Positions 47,483 through 57,464 are shown, counted from the first letter of the stretch. The stretch is DNA of 64,000 nucleotides from Marinobacter halotolerans (GCF_008795985.1 NZ_VMHP01000001.1:1674001-1738000); one strand, 5' to 3'. Numbers and translations: made by a program. Notes: generated by a model not told the origin, from the sequence alone.

Positions 47483-47619
47483 GTGTGTTCTCGCTTTACT
47501 GTTATTGTTGATCGGGGATAACCATTACGGGCCAGTATGACGCCCCCGGGCCATGGACCCCATGACATGGATGACGGGTCAACGGGTTAAGCGGGCCAAT
47601 TCAATGCCAGGGAGCCGGC

Positions 47620-49392
47620 TCAGAGGGCCAGGTCGGTGTAAAGCGGGTTGTGGTCGGAGGAACGCCAGGGCGTGCCGATGGGGGCGGCCAGACGACCCTG
47701 GTAGTTGATAACGGGGAATTCGGCGGCATTCACCGGCCAGACGCCGGCGCCCACCACCTGCCCGAGCAGAGGTTTTGAACCCAGGCTGTAGTCCAGACTG
47801 CCCTTGCGTCCCTGATATTGGTAGCTGCTCTGCGGGCAGTCATCCCGCCGGCATTCATGGTGGCGGCGGACCAGATTGGTCAGCCCGGCGCTTTCCAGCC
47901 GCTGGATGGGCCACTCCCGGGCGTAGCTGTTCAGGTCGCCGGTGACCAGTGTCCCGGCGAATTCACCTTGTGTCTGCTCCGGTTCGGGCAATGTTGCCAG
48001 CCAGTCCGCCAGGGCTGAGGCGGCGTCGGTGCGGCGCCTTGCATAACATCCTTGACCGTCTCCCTGATCCCGGTCTGCGCCGCTTGCTCCGCCACAGGCT
48101 TTGGATTTCAGGTGTGGCACCACAATCCGCACGATTTTCTGCCTGTCTCCGGCAAGGGGCTGGAAAAGCTGGGCGATGGGCGGGCGCCCCCGGTACCGGA
48201 ACAAGCCATGGTCGAATCGCCGGGGCTCGGCGACGGTTCTTACCCGGTCAGCGCGGTATAACAGGTCAGTACGAATGGCATCGGTGCCGGTGGCCCCGGG
48301 CGTGGCGACAAACTGCCAGTTTGGGCCCAGAGCGGTTGCAAGCTCAGCAATAGCGCTGGCCGGGCCATAATCGTCGTTTTCCATTTCCGCGGTGGCAATC
48401 ACGTCCGGATCCAGGGCGGTCAGCGTGGCCACCAGTCGGGATTTTTGGGCGGCCAATTCGCTCTGGTTGCGGGCTCCCCGGCTGTCGGCAAAGCCTTTGC
48501 CGTTGCCATCGCCGTTGAAGAAATTTCCAAGGTTCAGCGTGACGACCCGCAGCGTTATTGAAGGGGATCGTTCCGGAGCCTTCGGCCTGGGATTCTGCTC
48601 CAAGTAACTGGGTTGGCGGGCGGGCTGCAGTCGCCATTGCCCGAAACGGAAATCGAGAATGCCGGTCAGCCCGGCAATCCGGTCGCCTGCTCTTACCGGT
48701 GTTCCGCTGGTCAGCAGCGAAGCGGGCCAGGGCAGAGGATCGGGGTTGCGTTTGCTTAGGCCATCATCCAGATACAGGCGGTTCAGGGCCTGCTGGCTGG
48801 TCATGGTCTCTGCGTCCGGACCTGGGGGCAGGATTTCCGTGGGAGTGACCTGGGGCTGGTCTGCCAGAATCAGCTCGCCGTAGCGTTCAAAGGAGTAATG
48901 GCCGATCAGGGTAAGCGGCTGGCGTAGGACCACACGCATGTTCTCAAGGTGTTCCGGCGGCTGCTGGCCCGGCCAGGGAAGTTCGATGGTAGTCGGCTCG
49001 GGTAGAGGCGTTGGACCACAAACCGTCAGTTCCGACACCCGGGTTAGCTCGGTCAGACCGTGGTATTCCTTGACCTGGCCTGTGACCCGAACCCGGGTTC
49101 CGATGGCGCCGCCAGCACGATCCGTGTAGATGAACAGGGCCTCGGAGGTTTGCGGGCTGTTATCAGCCTGGCTGTCTGCCTGTTGCAGATAGAAGCCGCG
49201 CCAACCGTTCGGCTCGCGGGAATCGAGGGTGATGACCCCTTCCACTGTGACGGTGCTCCCGCTCAGGGGAGAGGAATCGCCCCCGCCCTGAACTTCTGAT
49301 ACGGGCAGGGCGTCGGCTCCACAACGGGCATGTAGGTCGCCGGACAGAAGCAGAGCCCCGGCCAGCAGACCCGTCATCAGGTGGCGGATCAC
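47620..49392 (-). CDS. ExeM/NucH-type extracellular endonuclease/exonuclease/phosphatase
   Basis: The 590-residue secreted nuclease has a signal peptide (MTGLLAGALLLSGDLHA), an OB-fold-like N-terminal part (about 35-130) and a C-terminal EEP domain. Catalytic motifs include VVTLNLGNFFNG, ATAEMENDDYG, VTGDLNSY and the final RSSDHNPLY. These match ExeM/NucH enzymes that degrade extracellular DNA for nutrition or biofilm turnover. The start is GTG 49392, only eight bases after the WYL regulator stop; an ATG at 49377 is an alternative. It is probably co-transcribed with that regulator. Confidence 0.87.
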   Translation of the reverse strand: MIRHLMTGLLAGALLLSGDLHARCGADALPVSEVQGGGDSSPLSGSTVTVEGVITLDSREPNGWRGFYLQQADSQADNSPQTSEALFIYTDRAGGAIGTRVRVTGQVKEYHGLTELTRVSELTVCGPTPLPEPTTIELPWPGQQPPEHLENMRVVLRQPLTLIGHYSFERYGELILADQPQVTPTEILPPGPDAETMTSQQALNRLYLDDGLSKRNPDPLPWPASLLTSGTPVRAGDRIAGLTGILDFRFGQWRLQPARQPSYLEQNPRPKAPERSPSITLRVVTLNLGNFFNGDGNGKGFADSRGARNQSELAAQKSRLVATLTALDPDVIATAEMENDDYGPASAIAELATALGPNWQFVATPGATGTDAIRTDLLYRADRVRTVAEPRRFDHGLFRYRGRPPIAQLFQPLAGDRQKIVRIVVPHLKSKACGGASGADRDQGDGQGCYARRRTDAASALADWLATLPEPEQTQGEFAGTLVTGDLNSYAREWPIQRLESAGLTNLVRRHHECRRDDCPQSSYQYQGRKGSLDYSLGSKPLLGQVVGAGVWPVNAAEFPVINYQGRLAAPIGTPWRSSDHNPLYTDLAL

Positions 49393-49400
49393 GGGGATGG

Positions 49401-50306
49401 TTAGCTCAGCCCCGCAACTGCCTTGATAGCACGCTCGCGGGCGGATTCGGCAATGCCGAGCTGCTCTTCGTTGACCAGTTCCAACTGCTGGGTCATCGGG
49501 TCAGGATGCTGATGATCAAGTCCCAGCCCCATCCGCGACATAACGTAAGGTGCCAACGCGGCGCGGGTGCCAAACTCGAGGCGATGGTCCTGCATGCCAT
49601 AGTCGGCGGCCACGATCTCTTGCTGATCAGGGTTCAGACGGCTGTCCGGCATCAGCACAATGGCAATCTCGCGATTCCAGTCGGTGTCCTGGTTGATGGT
49701 GTTGCGGCTTTTCTGGCGCAGAACTTCTGGCGTGCCACGGAAACGGCTCAGGGCAAAATCCAGGAATTCGCGGTTTTTATCGCACCAGGCCCGCACGTGC
49801 CAGCTGTTACCTACACACACAAGGGTATGCGGCTCCAGTGACTGATGCTGGGTCTGGGCGGGACTTAGGGATGCGTAGTCGGCTTTCATGACGCGGCCCT
49901 GCCGGGTGGCAGCAATCACCGCGCGCATCACTTCAGGGCGGATAATCCGCTGCGGACCGCGTACAATGGTGCTTTCCGACACGCTCAAGTCGAGGGATTC
50001 AAAAGTGCTGCTGAGGCTATCCTGACGGGACAGCAGGTCCTGGTACTCGGAAACCTGGCCGGTGGTGACCCGGGGCTTGAATTGGCTGGATGGAACATAA
50101 CCTTTCAGGTGCCGGTCATACACCAGGTTTCCCGGTGCCAGTTCCCTCAGGTAGGTGTTGATATCTTTTGAAGCTTGCTGGCGTCCGATGCCAAAGCTAT
50201 GGCAGATATGATTTGTGGTGAGTCGTCCTTCCCACAGGGCAATAATCTCTATCAGCCGGTAGCGGAGCAAAAGATCCCAGCGAATGGGCCAGTCCGTTTT
50301 TTTCAT
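49401..50306 (-). CDS. WYL-domain transcriptional regulator, CapW/BrxR-like
   Basis: This 301-residue protein starts at the ATG at 50304-50306 (a TTG two codons earlier is possible). It has a winged helix-turn-helix (IIALWEGRLTTNHICHSFGI, then RQQASKDINTYL), a WYL domain (about 115-200) with PHTLVCVGNSWHVRAWCD, and a C-terminal WCX extension. NLVYDRHLKGYV and the order of domains are those of the CapW/BrxR repressors that control CBASS and BREX defence loci. Here no defence genes follow; an extracellular nuclease does, eight bases downstream. A palindrome in the promoter suggests self-repression. Confidence 0.85.
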   Translation of the reverse strand: MKKTDWPIRWDLLLRYRLIEIIALWEGRLTTNHICHSFGIGRQQASKDINTYLRELAPGNLVYDRHLKGYVPSSQFKPRVTTGQVSEYQDLLSRQDSLSSTFESLDLSVSESTIVRGPQRIIRPEVMRAVIAATRQGRVMKADYASLSPAQTQHQSLEPHTLVCVGNSWHVRAWCDKNREFLDFALSRFRGTPEVLRQKSRNTINQDTDWNREIAIVLMPDSRLNPDQQEIVAADYGMQDHRLEFGTRAALAPYVMSRMGLGLDHQHPDPMTQQLELVNEEQLGIAESARERAIKAVAGLS

Positions 50307-50645
50307 AGCCAAACGCTCGCGGTTAGCGTGAGTTGCTCGATGTTGTGAATTGCATTAAATGATTTACATCATTTCTTTGTCTTAAAGGAATCACGGCCGC
50401 AATCCAGTGCAGCCATCTTACCCTCGTTCATTAAGAGGGTCTGTTACGACAGGTTAATGTCAAATGATGTTAAATCCTGTGCTCCTCTTCTCGCAAGGGC
50501 TAATGAGGATTTCGGCGAATGCCTGGCGGGCTTTGCTGGCGCGGAACCGGTTAGGCTGCTTTAATTCCGGTCATGGTCAGCGTCCGGCGCTGCTTTGTAC
50601 AATTTACGATTTTTTAACGACGCATCCAGCACCGGAGCCTGACTG
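50307..50645. other. Divergent intergenic region between the WYL regulator and MFS genes
   Basis: This 339-bp gap carries promoters in both directions. On the minus strand, AAGACA (50378-50383) and TTTAAT (50354-50359), 18 bp apart, could serve the WYL-exeM operon. On the plus strand, TACAAT at 50598-50603 with TGGTCA 18 bp before it could serve the MFS gene. The middle also has TGTTAAATC-like AT-rich stretches near 50463-50480 that resemble half of the palindrome at 50357. No gene was found. Confidence 0.45.
50357..50374. promoter_or_regulatory. Perfect inverted repeat AAATGAT-N4-ATCATTT (candidate WYL-regulator operator)
   Basis: The 18-bp element has seven-base arms with no mismatch. It lies inside the predicted spacer and -10 of the minus-strand promoter and about 50 bp before the regulator start codon. 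A protein bound here would block transcription, as expected for a self-repressing CapW/BrxR-type dimer. A related half-site (AAATGATGTTAAATC) occurs at 50463-50477. Confidence 0.5.
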
Positions 50646-51938
50646 ATGACCCGAATGGTCACTTCGCTTTCTGCCCTCATACTCAGCATCGTTTTGCTGG
50701 TCAGCGGCAATGCCTTTCTGATGACTTTGCTCGGCGTGCGGCTGAGCATTGAATCTGTCTCCGCGGACATTATCGGCTGGATTCTGGTCTGTTACTCCAT
50801 CGGCTTTGTGCTGGGTACGCTTTACGTACACCGGATTATCAGCCGGGTTGGTCATATCCGTACGTTTGCCGCGTTTGCAGCCATGGCGGCGGTGTGTTCG
50901 CTGCTCTATCCCATGGCGGTGTCAGAACCTTTGTGGGCGATTCTGCGGGGGCTTTCCGGTTTCAGTGCGGCCAGCGTGCTGGTCGTTATCGAAAGCTGGT
51001 TCAGTGCGCGGGCGACCAACGCCAATCGCGGCACCCTTTTCGCCATCTATCAGATTGTTTTCTATACCTCGGTAGCTGGCGGGCAACTGCTGATCAACGT
51101 GGGTGAGCCGTCCTCTTTCGTTCCGTTTTCACTGGCAGCTGTGCTGCTGGCGATTGCCCTTATACCCCTGGCTCTGACGCGAATGGAAGCACCCGAGGTT
51201 GGTCCTATCGAGCGTTTATCTTTCTTTACTCTGGCGCGGGAGTCGTTTACCGGGGTGTCCGGAGCCCTTATCTGTGGCGTACTCATCGGCTCTTTCTATG
51301 CCCTTGGTCCGGTGTACGCCACGCTGGCGGGCCTTGAGGTCAGCCGGGTGTCCACCTTCATGGCCAGTGCCATTGTCGCAGCCATGGTCTTTGCCTGGCC
51401 TTTGGGCCTTCTCTGCGACCGGTTTGATCGTCGCCGGGTGATGTTCTGGGTAGCGATGACCGCAGCCGTTGCGTCTGGGCTTGTCGTGGTTTTCGGCGCT
51501 GAGCGGTTATGGCTGCTAACGCTTCTTGTGGCGATTTTCACCGGCCTTTCTGCCACGCTTTACCCGATTGCGGTGGCCATCACCAATGACCGCATGGCGA
51601 GCAATCGTATTGTGGCTGCCAGTGCAACGCTGCTGCTCAGTTATGGTGTCGGTAGTGTTATCGGACCTATTGTCATGGCTCAACTGTTGGCCTTTCTGGG
51701 GCCAGACGGGTTGTTCATGGGCAATGCCGCCTTCCTGGTGCTTCTGGCATTGGCAACCAGCTATCGCATTGCCAGCACCGAGGATGTGGCCGTGGCGGAT
51801 CAGGAGCACTTTGTGCCTGCCATGCCCGAAAGCTCTACGGCTCTGGTGGAGATCGATCCCCGTAACGAGGCATTTCATGAGGCCCAAGAGACCCCGACTT
51901 CAGAGCAGCCGGGCACCCCCTCAGAGCGCGCCAGCTAG
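50646..51938 (+). CDS. MFS transporter (YcaD-like)
   Basis: This 430-residue major facilitator protein has twelve membrane helices, ending in a soluble acidic tail (about residues 385-430). The pattern VCYSIGFVLGTLYVHRIISR, the RGLSGFSAASVLVVIESWF loop and FDRRRV suggest the YcaD-like group of small-molecule transporters. GGAG eight bases before ATG 50646 supports the start. A hairpin (GCGCGCC/GGCGCGC, 51926-51944) spans the stop codon and may aid termination. No cargo is indicated. Confidence 0.83.
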   Translation: MTRMVTSLSALILSIVLLVSGNAFLMTLLGVRLSIESVSADIIGWILVCYSIGFVLGTLYVHRIISRVGHIRTFAAFAAMAAVCSLLYPMAVSEPLWAILRGLSGFSAASVLVVIESWFSARATNANRGTLFAIYQIVFYTSVAGGQLLINVGEPSSFVPFSLAAVLLAIALIPLALTRMEAPEVGPIERLSFFTLARESFTGVSGALICGVLIGSFYALGPVYATLAGLEVSRVSTFMASAIVAAMVFAWPLGLLCDRFDRRRVMFWVAMTAAVASGLVVVFGAERLWLLTLLVAIFTGLSATLYPIAVAITNDRMASNRIVAASATLLLSYGVGSVIGPIVMAQLLAFLGPDGLFMGNAAFLVLLALATSYRIASTEDVAVADQEHFVPAMPESSTALVEIDPRNEAFHEAQETPTSEQPGTPSERAS

Positions 51939-52009
51939 GCGCGCCTTCCCCTCTCCCGCTTTCTTTCGGTAATCACGGGTTTGTTTACGAAACAGAACCT
52001 GTTTTTATG

Positions 52010-52017
52010 ACAATTGT
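52010..52017. promoter_or_regulatory. Possible MarR-family operator (ACAATTGT palindrome)
   Basis: ACAATTGT lies 40 bp upstream of the MarR-type gene in an AT-rich stretch that must hold its promoter. MarR/SlyA proteins commonly bind short palindromes at their own promoters. An eight-base palindrome is weak evidence by itself. Confidence 0.25.
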
Positions 52018-52057
52018 TAGCTTACTATTAGTGCCTTTAATCGCCGGAGTATCGAGT

Positions 52058-52483
52058 ATGAGAGACGAATTTCCATTTGCGGTTGCCCGGGTAACCCGTC
52101 GGTGGCGCAAACTCCTGGATGAACGCCTGAAAGATCTGGGCGTTACCCAGGCCCGCTGGACTACCATGGTCTATCTGCAAAAGGGTGGAGAAGGTCTTAC
52201 GCAACGTGAACTGGCGCGTCTGATGGCCATCGAGAATCCGACACTGGTACGACTTCTGGACAGCCTGGAGCAACAGAATCTGATCGAACGCCGTCCCTGT
52301 CCCAATGACCGGCGTGCCCGTCGTCTCCATCTGACAGAGGCTGGAACCTCCTTCATGAACGTGTTGAATGAGCGCGCGGCAGAGCTGCGGGAGGAAATGC
52401 TGGACGGCCTTACCGACGATGAGATCGGCGACGCCCTCAAGATTTTCCACAGAATCCTGGATAACGCCGAAAAACAACGCTAA
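52058..52483 (+). CDS. MarR/SlyA family transcriptional regulator
   Basis: The 141-residue protein starts at ATG 52058, nine bases after GGAG; the open frame from 52007 runs through the promoter area. It has the winged-helix core TQRELARLMAIENPTLVRLL and the wing RRPCPNDRRARRLHLTEAG, flanked by dimerisation helices. The form resembles SlyA and related drug- or phenolic-responsive regulators. A DHA2-family efflux gene follows after 39 bp on the same strand, so it probably controls that pump and itself in response to a transported compound. Confidence 0.88.
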   Translation: MRDEFPFAVARVTRRWRKLLDERLKDLGVTQARWTTMVYLQKGGEGLTQRELARLMAIENPTLVRLLDSLEQQNLIERRPCPNDRRARRLHLTEAGTSFMNVLNERAAELREEMLDGLTDDEIGDALKIFHRILDNAEKQR

Positions 52484-52522
52484 CCCGCCCCTTCTCAATC
52501 GCTGTCCGGAAGCCGCCGCCAC

Positions 52523-53920
52523 ATGAAGACGAATGACAATTCGGTCGAGGGTCTGAGGGCCCGGTACGGCGAGCGTTGGCGCTGGCTCGCCGTTGCCACC
52601 GTGATGCTGGGCACCATGGCGACGGTGCTCAGTGCCACGGTGGTGAATGTCGCCCTGCATGAGATCATGCTGGAATTCGATATCCGCCAGGGCCAGGTCC
52701 ACTGGCTAGCCACCGGCTTTATTGCGGCGATGACCACCACCATGCTGACCAGCAGCTGGCTGCTTGATCATTTTGGCCTGCGTATCACTCTGGGCACGGC
52801 CATGGCCCTGTTCAGCGTTGTATCGGTTCTGGGCGGGTTTGCCGACAGCCCGGAACTGCTGATTCTCGCAAGGATTGTCCAGGGCGCGCTGGCGGGGCTG
52901 ATGCAGCCCATGGGCATGTATCTGGTCTTCCGTATCTTTCCCCGGGAGCGACGGGGCCGGGCCATGGGTATTTATGGCATGGGTGTGATTCTCGCGCCCG
53001 CTCTGGGGCCGGTTCTGGGCGGATTTCTGGTGGATGAACTGGACTGGCGCTACGTGATGTTTGCTCCGGTACCGGTCACTGTCCTGGGCGTGTTTATGGC
53101 GTGGCGCTTTCTGCCCCTTCCGCCAAGCCGTCCCGCGCCCTATCGTTTTGATCTGCCCGGCCTGGTTTTGCTTGGTCTGACCATTGGTCTGAGCCTGGAT
53201 GCACTGAACCGGCTGCAGCACGGTGTCGATAGTGGCCTGCAGGTGATGGTTGAAGGCGTCATTGCCCTGACAACCCTGACCCTGTTCGTGCGTCGGGAGC
53301 GACGAACGCCCCACCCCTTGATGAATGTCAGGCTTTTCCGCCGCCGCAGCTTTCTGTTTGCCAATCTTGGCGCCGCGGCCCTGGGGCTGGCGCTTTTCGG
53401 TTCTACTTATCTGGTGCCACTGTTCGTGCAGACGGCTCTCGAGTTTTCTGCCACAGAGGCGGGCCTTCTGATGTTGCCGGCGGGCCTGGTGCTGGGCATG
53501 ACGTTTCCTATCGCCGGCCGTCTGGCGGACCAGCGTAGTGCTCGGAGCCTGGTGCTTTTCGGTATCGGTATGTTCGCATTGTCGGCCATGCTGTTCGCGA
53601 TGTCTGATGTCACCCTGGCATTTGGTTGGCTGGCGCTTTGGACCGTGTTCGGGCGCATCGGGCTGGGTTTCATGTTGCCGGCGCTGTCGACCGGTGCCCT
53701 GAATCCACTAGAGCCCCATGAGCTAGGCGCGGGTTCCAGCACAATCAACTTTACCCGCCAGCTCGGTGGTGCCTTTGGGGTTAACATGGTTGCCCTGACC
53801 ATCGAATACGGTGAGCACAGTGGTGGCATACCCACCATCGGCGCATTTCATTCTGCCTGGTGGCTGGTGGCCGTGTTCGTAGCGGTCGCTGCCGTCCCGG
53901 TATGGAAGATGCGAACCTAG
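52523..53920 (+). CDS. DHA2 family MFS multidrug efflux transporter (EmrB-like)
   Basis: This 465-residue proton antiporter has about fourteen membrane helices. Family motifs include a motif C-like MGVILAPALGPVLGGFLVDE (helix 5), ATVLSATVVNVALHEI in helix 1 and WLATGFIAAMTTTML in helix 2. It lacks an EmrA membrane-fusion partner in the window. Placed directly after a MarR regulator, it follows the common MarR-EmrB arrangement for export of toxic organic compounds. Its substrate range cannot be read from sequence. Confidence 0.9.
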   Translation: MKTNDNSVEGLRARYGERWRWLAVATVMLGTMATVLSATVVNVALHEIMLEFDIRQGQVHWLATGFIAAMTTTMLTSSWLLDHFGLRITLGTAMALFSVVSVLGGFADSPELLILARIVQGALAGLMQPMGMYLVFRIFPRERRGRAMGIYGMGVILAPALGPVLGGFLVDELDWRYVMFAPVPVTVLGVFMAWRFLPLPPSRPAPYRFDLPGLVLLGLTIGLSLDALNRLQHGVDSGLQVMVEGVIALTTLTLFVRRERRTPHPLMNVRLFRRRSFLFANLGAAALGLALFGSTYLVPLFVQTALEFSATEAGLLMLPAGLVLGMTFPIAGRLADQRSARSLVLFGIGMFALSAMLFAMSDVTLAFGWLALWTVFGRIGLGFMLPALSTGALNPLEPHELGAGSSTINFTRQLGGAFGVNMVALTIEYGEHSGGIPTIGAFHSAWWLVAVFVAVAAVPVWKMRT

Positions 53921-54017
53921 CTGAAAGGGTGCTAGTGCCGCCAGCGGGAAGAACGGTTATCATGTGAACAAACGTAGTATGTGGAACAGTACCCGGAGTT
54001 GTATCTGGAACAGTCGA

Positions 54018-55088
54018 ATGATCAATAGATTTCTGACAGCCTGCCTGATGACGGGCCTGCTTGGCCTGAACCCCGGTCTGGCCATGGCGGAATCCGGCTC
54101 GAAGTCGATTCAGTCGCCCGACAACGGCGGTGCCGGCCAGCCCACGGCTGACACGCCAAGAAAGCCGCGGGTCCCCCTGTTTAACGTTGACGGGGATCTC
54201 GCCGGGCAGCTTTCGGTGATGACCACCGAATATGAAGATACCTTTGCTGGCATTGGCAATCGGGTAAGCCTGGGGTATCTCGAACTGGTCAAGGCGAATC
54301 CCGGTGTTGACCCATGGTTACCCGGGGACGGCACCACTATTACCCTGCCCCGTAAATACATCATGCCGGACGGGCCACGTGAAGGTATCGTCATAAATCT
54401 GGCCGAGTATCGCCTGTATTACTTCACAGACGGAGGGGTTGAGGTGTATCCGGTGGGAGTTGGTACCGAGGATAACCCGTCACCAGTAACTGACGCCCAA
54501 GTGACCATGTCGCTGAAATCACCGGCCTGGTACCCGCCGAAAAGCATTCGTGCCGAATACGAGGCCATGGGCGAGTATCTGCCCAGAATGATTCCTCCGG
54601 GCCCGGACAATCCGCTTGGGAATTATGCCCTGATGCTCAGTGCCGAAGGCTATCTGATCCATGGTACCAATAAACAGTTCGGTGTGGGGATGCAGGTCAG
54701 TCATGGTTGCTTCCGCATGTACAACGAAGATATCGGCTGGCTGGCCTATGAAGTCAGCAAGGGCACGCCCGTGCGTGTCATCCGCGAACCCGTCAAAATC
54801 GGCATGCGGGGCAATGAAGTGTGGCTTGAAGTCCATCGCCCGGAAGAAATCTACACTACCGAGGACCGGGAAGAACTCTGGCAAACGGTTTCCCGGAAAA
54901 TCGACGCTCTTCGCGAGCGGCTCCCCGGGCTTCAGGTAAAGCGAAGCGCCATCGAAAACGCCGTTGAACTGGCCGATGGCCTGCCCCGCATGGTTGGCGA
55001 ACAGCCACCGCAACTCGCCGCTGAAAGCGCCACCCCGGACCGCAGCACCCCCAATGGCCCCGGTATCCCCCAGCAACTCTGGTTCTGA
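54018..55088 (+). CDS. L,D-transpeptidase (YkuD/ErfK family)
   Basis: The 356-residue periplasmic enzyme starts at ATG 54018, which gives a clean signal peptide cut after LAMA; in-frame codons at 53964 (GTG) and 53982 would put a polar tail before it. A LysM-like segment (GYLELVKANPGVDPWLPGDG) precedes the YkuD domain. The catalytic motif is SHGCFRM with an upstream HGT. Such enzymes form 3-3 crosslinks in peptidoglycan or attach Lpp. Two copies of GTATNTGGAACAGT occur just upstream (53977 and 54001). It is not in a visible operon. Confidence 0.9.
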   Translation: MINRFLTACLMTGLLGLNPGLAMAESGSKSIQSPDNGGAGQPTADTPRKPRVPLFNVDGDLAGQLSVMTTEYEDTFAGIGNRVSLGYLELVKANPGVDPWLPGDGTTITLPRKYIMPDGPREGIVINLAEYRLYYFTDGGVEVYPVGVGTEDNPSPVTDAQVTMSLKSPAWYPPKSIRAEYEAMGEYLPRMIPPGPDNPLGNYALMLSAEGYLIHGTNKQFGVGMQVSHGCFRMYNEDIGWLAYEVSKGTPVRVIREPVKIGMRGNEVWLEVHRPEEIYTTEDREELWQTVSRKIDALRERLPGLQVKRSAIENAVELADGLPRMVGEQPPQLAAESATPDRSTPNGPGIPQQLWF

Positions 55089-55200
55089 CCCGGTCCTCGC
55101 AGAAAGGTAAACCGCGCTTCTATCCACTATGATTGTGACAGGGGTTCCGATGGATATCGGAGCCCTGCCTTGGCTACCTTTTCAAATGCCGGGAGGATAG

Positions 55201-56679
55201 ATGCTGACGAATCCGAACTCACAGACGTCCCGCTCCGGCAGGACCGGTCGAATTCTTTTTTGGGCGCTTCTGCTGGCGACAGGTCTGGCTGTTGCCTCCG
55301 GGCTGTTCATACAATTCGTTCATGCCCAATCGTCGGACGCACCCACCGGCCGTGTGCTGACCATTGACGGGGCAATCGGCCCCGCAACCATGGATTATCT
55401 GGTGCGTGGTATCGAACAGGCGGAAGCCGAGGGGGCCGAACTGGTGGTGATCCGGCTGGATACACCGGGCGGCCTGATGGCCTCCACCCGGGATATCATC
55501 AAGAAGATTCTGGCCTCGAAAGTACCCGTGGTGACCTGGGTTACTCCAGCCGGGGCGAGAGCGGCCAGTGCCGGAACCTACCTTCTCTACGGCAGCCATG
55601 TGGCCGCCATGGAACCTGCCACCCACCTGGGTTCCGCAACCCCCGTGCAGATGGGTGGTTTGCCTGGCTCGAACGGGTCCGAAACCCAGCCAGAGAGCGA
55701 AAGCGAAGACGGTTCAAAACCGTCAGCATCCGATTCAAAGCCCGAGTCCGCGGAAAAAACGCGCGGGGGTAGCGCCATGGAGCGCAAAGTCCTTGAAGAC
55801 GCTGTTAGCTACATCCGGGGTCTGGCAGAGCGGCATGGCCGCAATGCCGACTGGGCGGAAGCGGCAGTGCGTGAAGCGGTTAATCTCAACGCAGACGAAG
55901 CGCTTGAAAAGAATGTGATAGACGTGGTGGCGGCCAGCCTGCCGGAGCTGATGAGCAAGATTGACGGATCCACCATGGTCATGAGCGATGGTGAGCGAAT
56001 CCTGAATACAGAAGGCATTGATCTGCAGAACACAGATCCGGACTGGCGTACCAAGCTACTTTCAGTGATTACTGACCCCAACGTCGCCTATTTCCTGATG
56101 ATCATCGGCTTTTACGGCATTGTCTTCGAACTGGCGAATCCGGGCTCGATTTTCCCGGGTGTGATTGGCGCTATCTGTCTGGTGCTCGCGCTGTTTGCCT
56201 TCCAGGTGCTGTCCGTGAACTACGCAGGCCTTGCGCTGATTCTACTTGGGCTGGCATTTATTGTTGGTGAGGCCTTCATGCCCAGCTTCGGCATTCTGGG
56301 TATCGGCGGGATCGTTGCGTTTGTGACCGGCTCCATCATCCTGATGGATGGCAGCCACCAGGATATCTCTTTGCCCACCATAGGCGGAACTGCAGCGGTC
56401 GCCGGCGGATTTATTCTATGGACAGTGATTCGGTTTGTGGGTTTACGACGTAAGCCGCCAGTCAGTGGTATTGAGAACAGCGCCCATGAGCCGGCCACTG
56501 CCCTGGATGATTTCCAGCCGGAGGACGGCGGCTATCGCGGACATGTGCGTTTCAGCGGCGAGCGCTGGAACGCTGTCAGCAATCAACCCGTCAGCTCCGG
56601 CCAGCGCCTGGAGGTGACGACCGTCGAAGGACTTACGGTCCATGTGACCAGAGCGAAAGCTGAAAAGGAGGCATCATGA
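55201..56679 (+). CDS. nfeD: NfeD family membrane-bound serine protease (ClpP-class)
   Basis: This full-length NfeD has 492 residues: a signal/anchor helix, a ClpP-like protease domain (about 50-240) with the nucleophile in [11 protein letters not shown] and a low-complexity insert ([19 protein letters not shown]), then five membrane helices (about 285-415) and a C-terminal OB fold. Homologues cleave the stomatin-like partner encoded next to them. GGAGG lies five bases before ATG 55201. The end overlaps the slipin gene by ATGA, so the two are made as a unit. It acts in membrane quality control; the exact substrate set is unknown. Confidence 0.92.
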   Translation: MLTNPNSQTSRSGRTGRILFWALLLATGLAVASGLFIQFVHAQSSDAPTGRVLTIDGAIGPATMDYLVRGIEQAEAEGAELVVIRLDTPGGLMASTRDIIKKILASKVPVVTWVTPAGARAASAGTYLLYGSHVAAMEPATHLGSATPVQMGGLPGSNGSETQPESESEDGSKPSASDSKPESAEKTRGGSAMERKVLEDAVSYIRGLAERHGRNADWAEAAVREAVNLNADEALEKNVIDVVAASLPELMSKIDGSTMVMSDGERILNTEGIDLQNTDPDWRTKLLSVITDPNVAYFLMIIGFYGIVFELANPGSIFPGVIGAICLVLALFAFQVLSVNYAGLALILLGLAFIVGEAFMPSFGILGIGGIVAFVTGSIILMDGSHQDISLPTIGGTAAVAGGFILWTVIRFVGLRRKPPVSGIENSAHEPATALDDFQPEDGGYRGHVRFSGERWNAVSNQPVSSGQRLEVTTVEGLTVHVTRAKAEKEAS

Positions 56680-57464
56680 ATTCATTCGAACTGATTCCCT
56701 ATGTTGTTCCCGCAGTAGTTCTGCTGCTGATACTTGGCTCCGCCATCAAAATCCTGCCGGAATACGAGCGAGGTGTGGTGTTTTTCCTGGGCCGGTTCCA
56801 GGGTGTAAAAGGTCCAGGGCTGATCATTGTCATTCCAGTGATTCAACAGATCGTAAGGGTCGATCTGAGGGTTATTACCCTGGATGTTCCGAGCCAGGAT
56901 GTCATCTCCAAGGATAACGTAACCGTCCGGGTGAACGCGGTGTTGTATTTCCGGGTGGTTGATCCTGAGCGGGCGATCATCAGGGTGGAGGATTTCGGCT
57001 CGGCGACCAGCCAGCTGGCGCAGACCACGTTGCGCTCGGTGCTAGGTAAGCACGATCTGGACGAGATGCTGTCAGAGCGGGACAAACTCAACTCGGACAT
57101 TCAGGAGATCATTGATGCTCAAACCGAGGAGTGGGGTATCAAGGTCGCCAACGTGGAAATAAAGCACGTGGACCTCAACGAGTCGATGATTCGCGCTATT
57201 GCGCGACAGGCAGAGGCGGAGCGTGAACGCCGGGCTAAGGTCATTCATGCGGAAGGTGAGCTGCAGGCCTCGAAAAAGCTGGTGGAGGCAGCCGATGTGA
57301 TGTCGACGAATTCCGGAGCCATGCAGTTGCGCTATATGCAGACTCTGGCGGATATGAGCACTAACAATTCGTCGACTATTGTCTTTCCGTTGCCCATTGA
57401 GATGATGTCGTCGTTCATGGGTCAGTCGAAGCCGTCGGCGCCGTCAGAAAAGAACAAGGAGTGA
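56676..57464 (+). CDS. Slipin/stomatin family SPFH protein (NfeD partner)
   Basis: The 262-residue SPFH protein has one N-terminal membrane helix ([14 protein letters not shown]) and the prohibitin-homology core: [34 protein letters not shown] and [18 protein letters not shown] long coiled-coil with [20 protein letters not shown] follows. The C-terminal [20 protein letters not shown] is typical of slipins, and it is the stretch NfeD cuts in studied homologues. It forms oligomeric membrane assemblies. The gene is translationally coupled to nfeD and is followed by a strong terminator. Confidence 0.93.
   Translation: MNSFELIPYVVPAVVLLLILGSAIKILPEYERGVVFFLGRFQGVKGPGLIIVIPVIQQIVRVDLRVITLDVPSQDVISKDNVTVRVNAVLYFRVVDPERAIIRVEDFGSATSQLAQTTLRSVLGKHDLDEMLSERDKLNSDIQEIIDAQTEEWGIKVANVEIKHVDLNESMIRAIARQAEAERERRAKVIHAEGELQASKKLVEAADVMSTNSGAMQLRYMQTLADMSTNNSSTIVFPLPIEMMSSFMGQSKPSAPSEKNKE

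Noticed and set aside
49401..52000. Anti-phage defence island next to the CapW/BrxR-like regulator
   Set aside because: Neighbouring genes are an ExeM nuclease and an MFS transporter; no BREX, CBASS, restriction or toxin-antitoxin genes are present.
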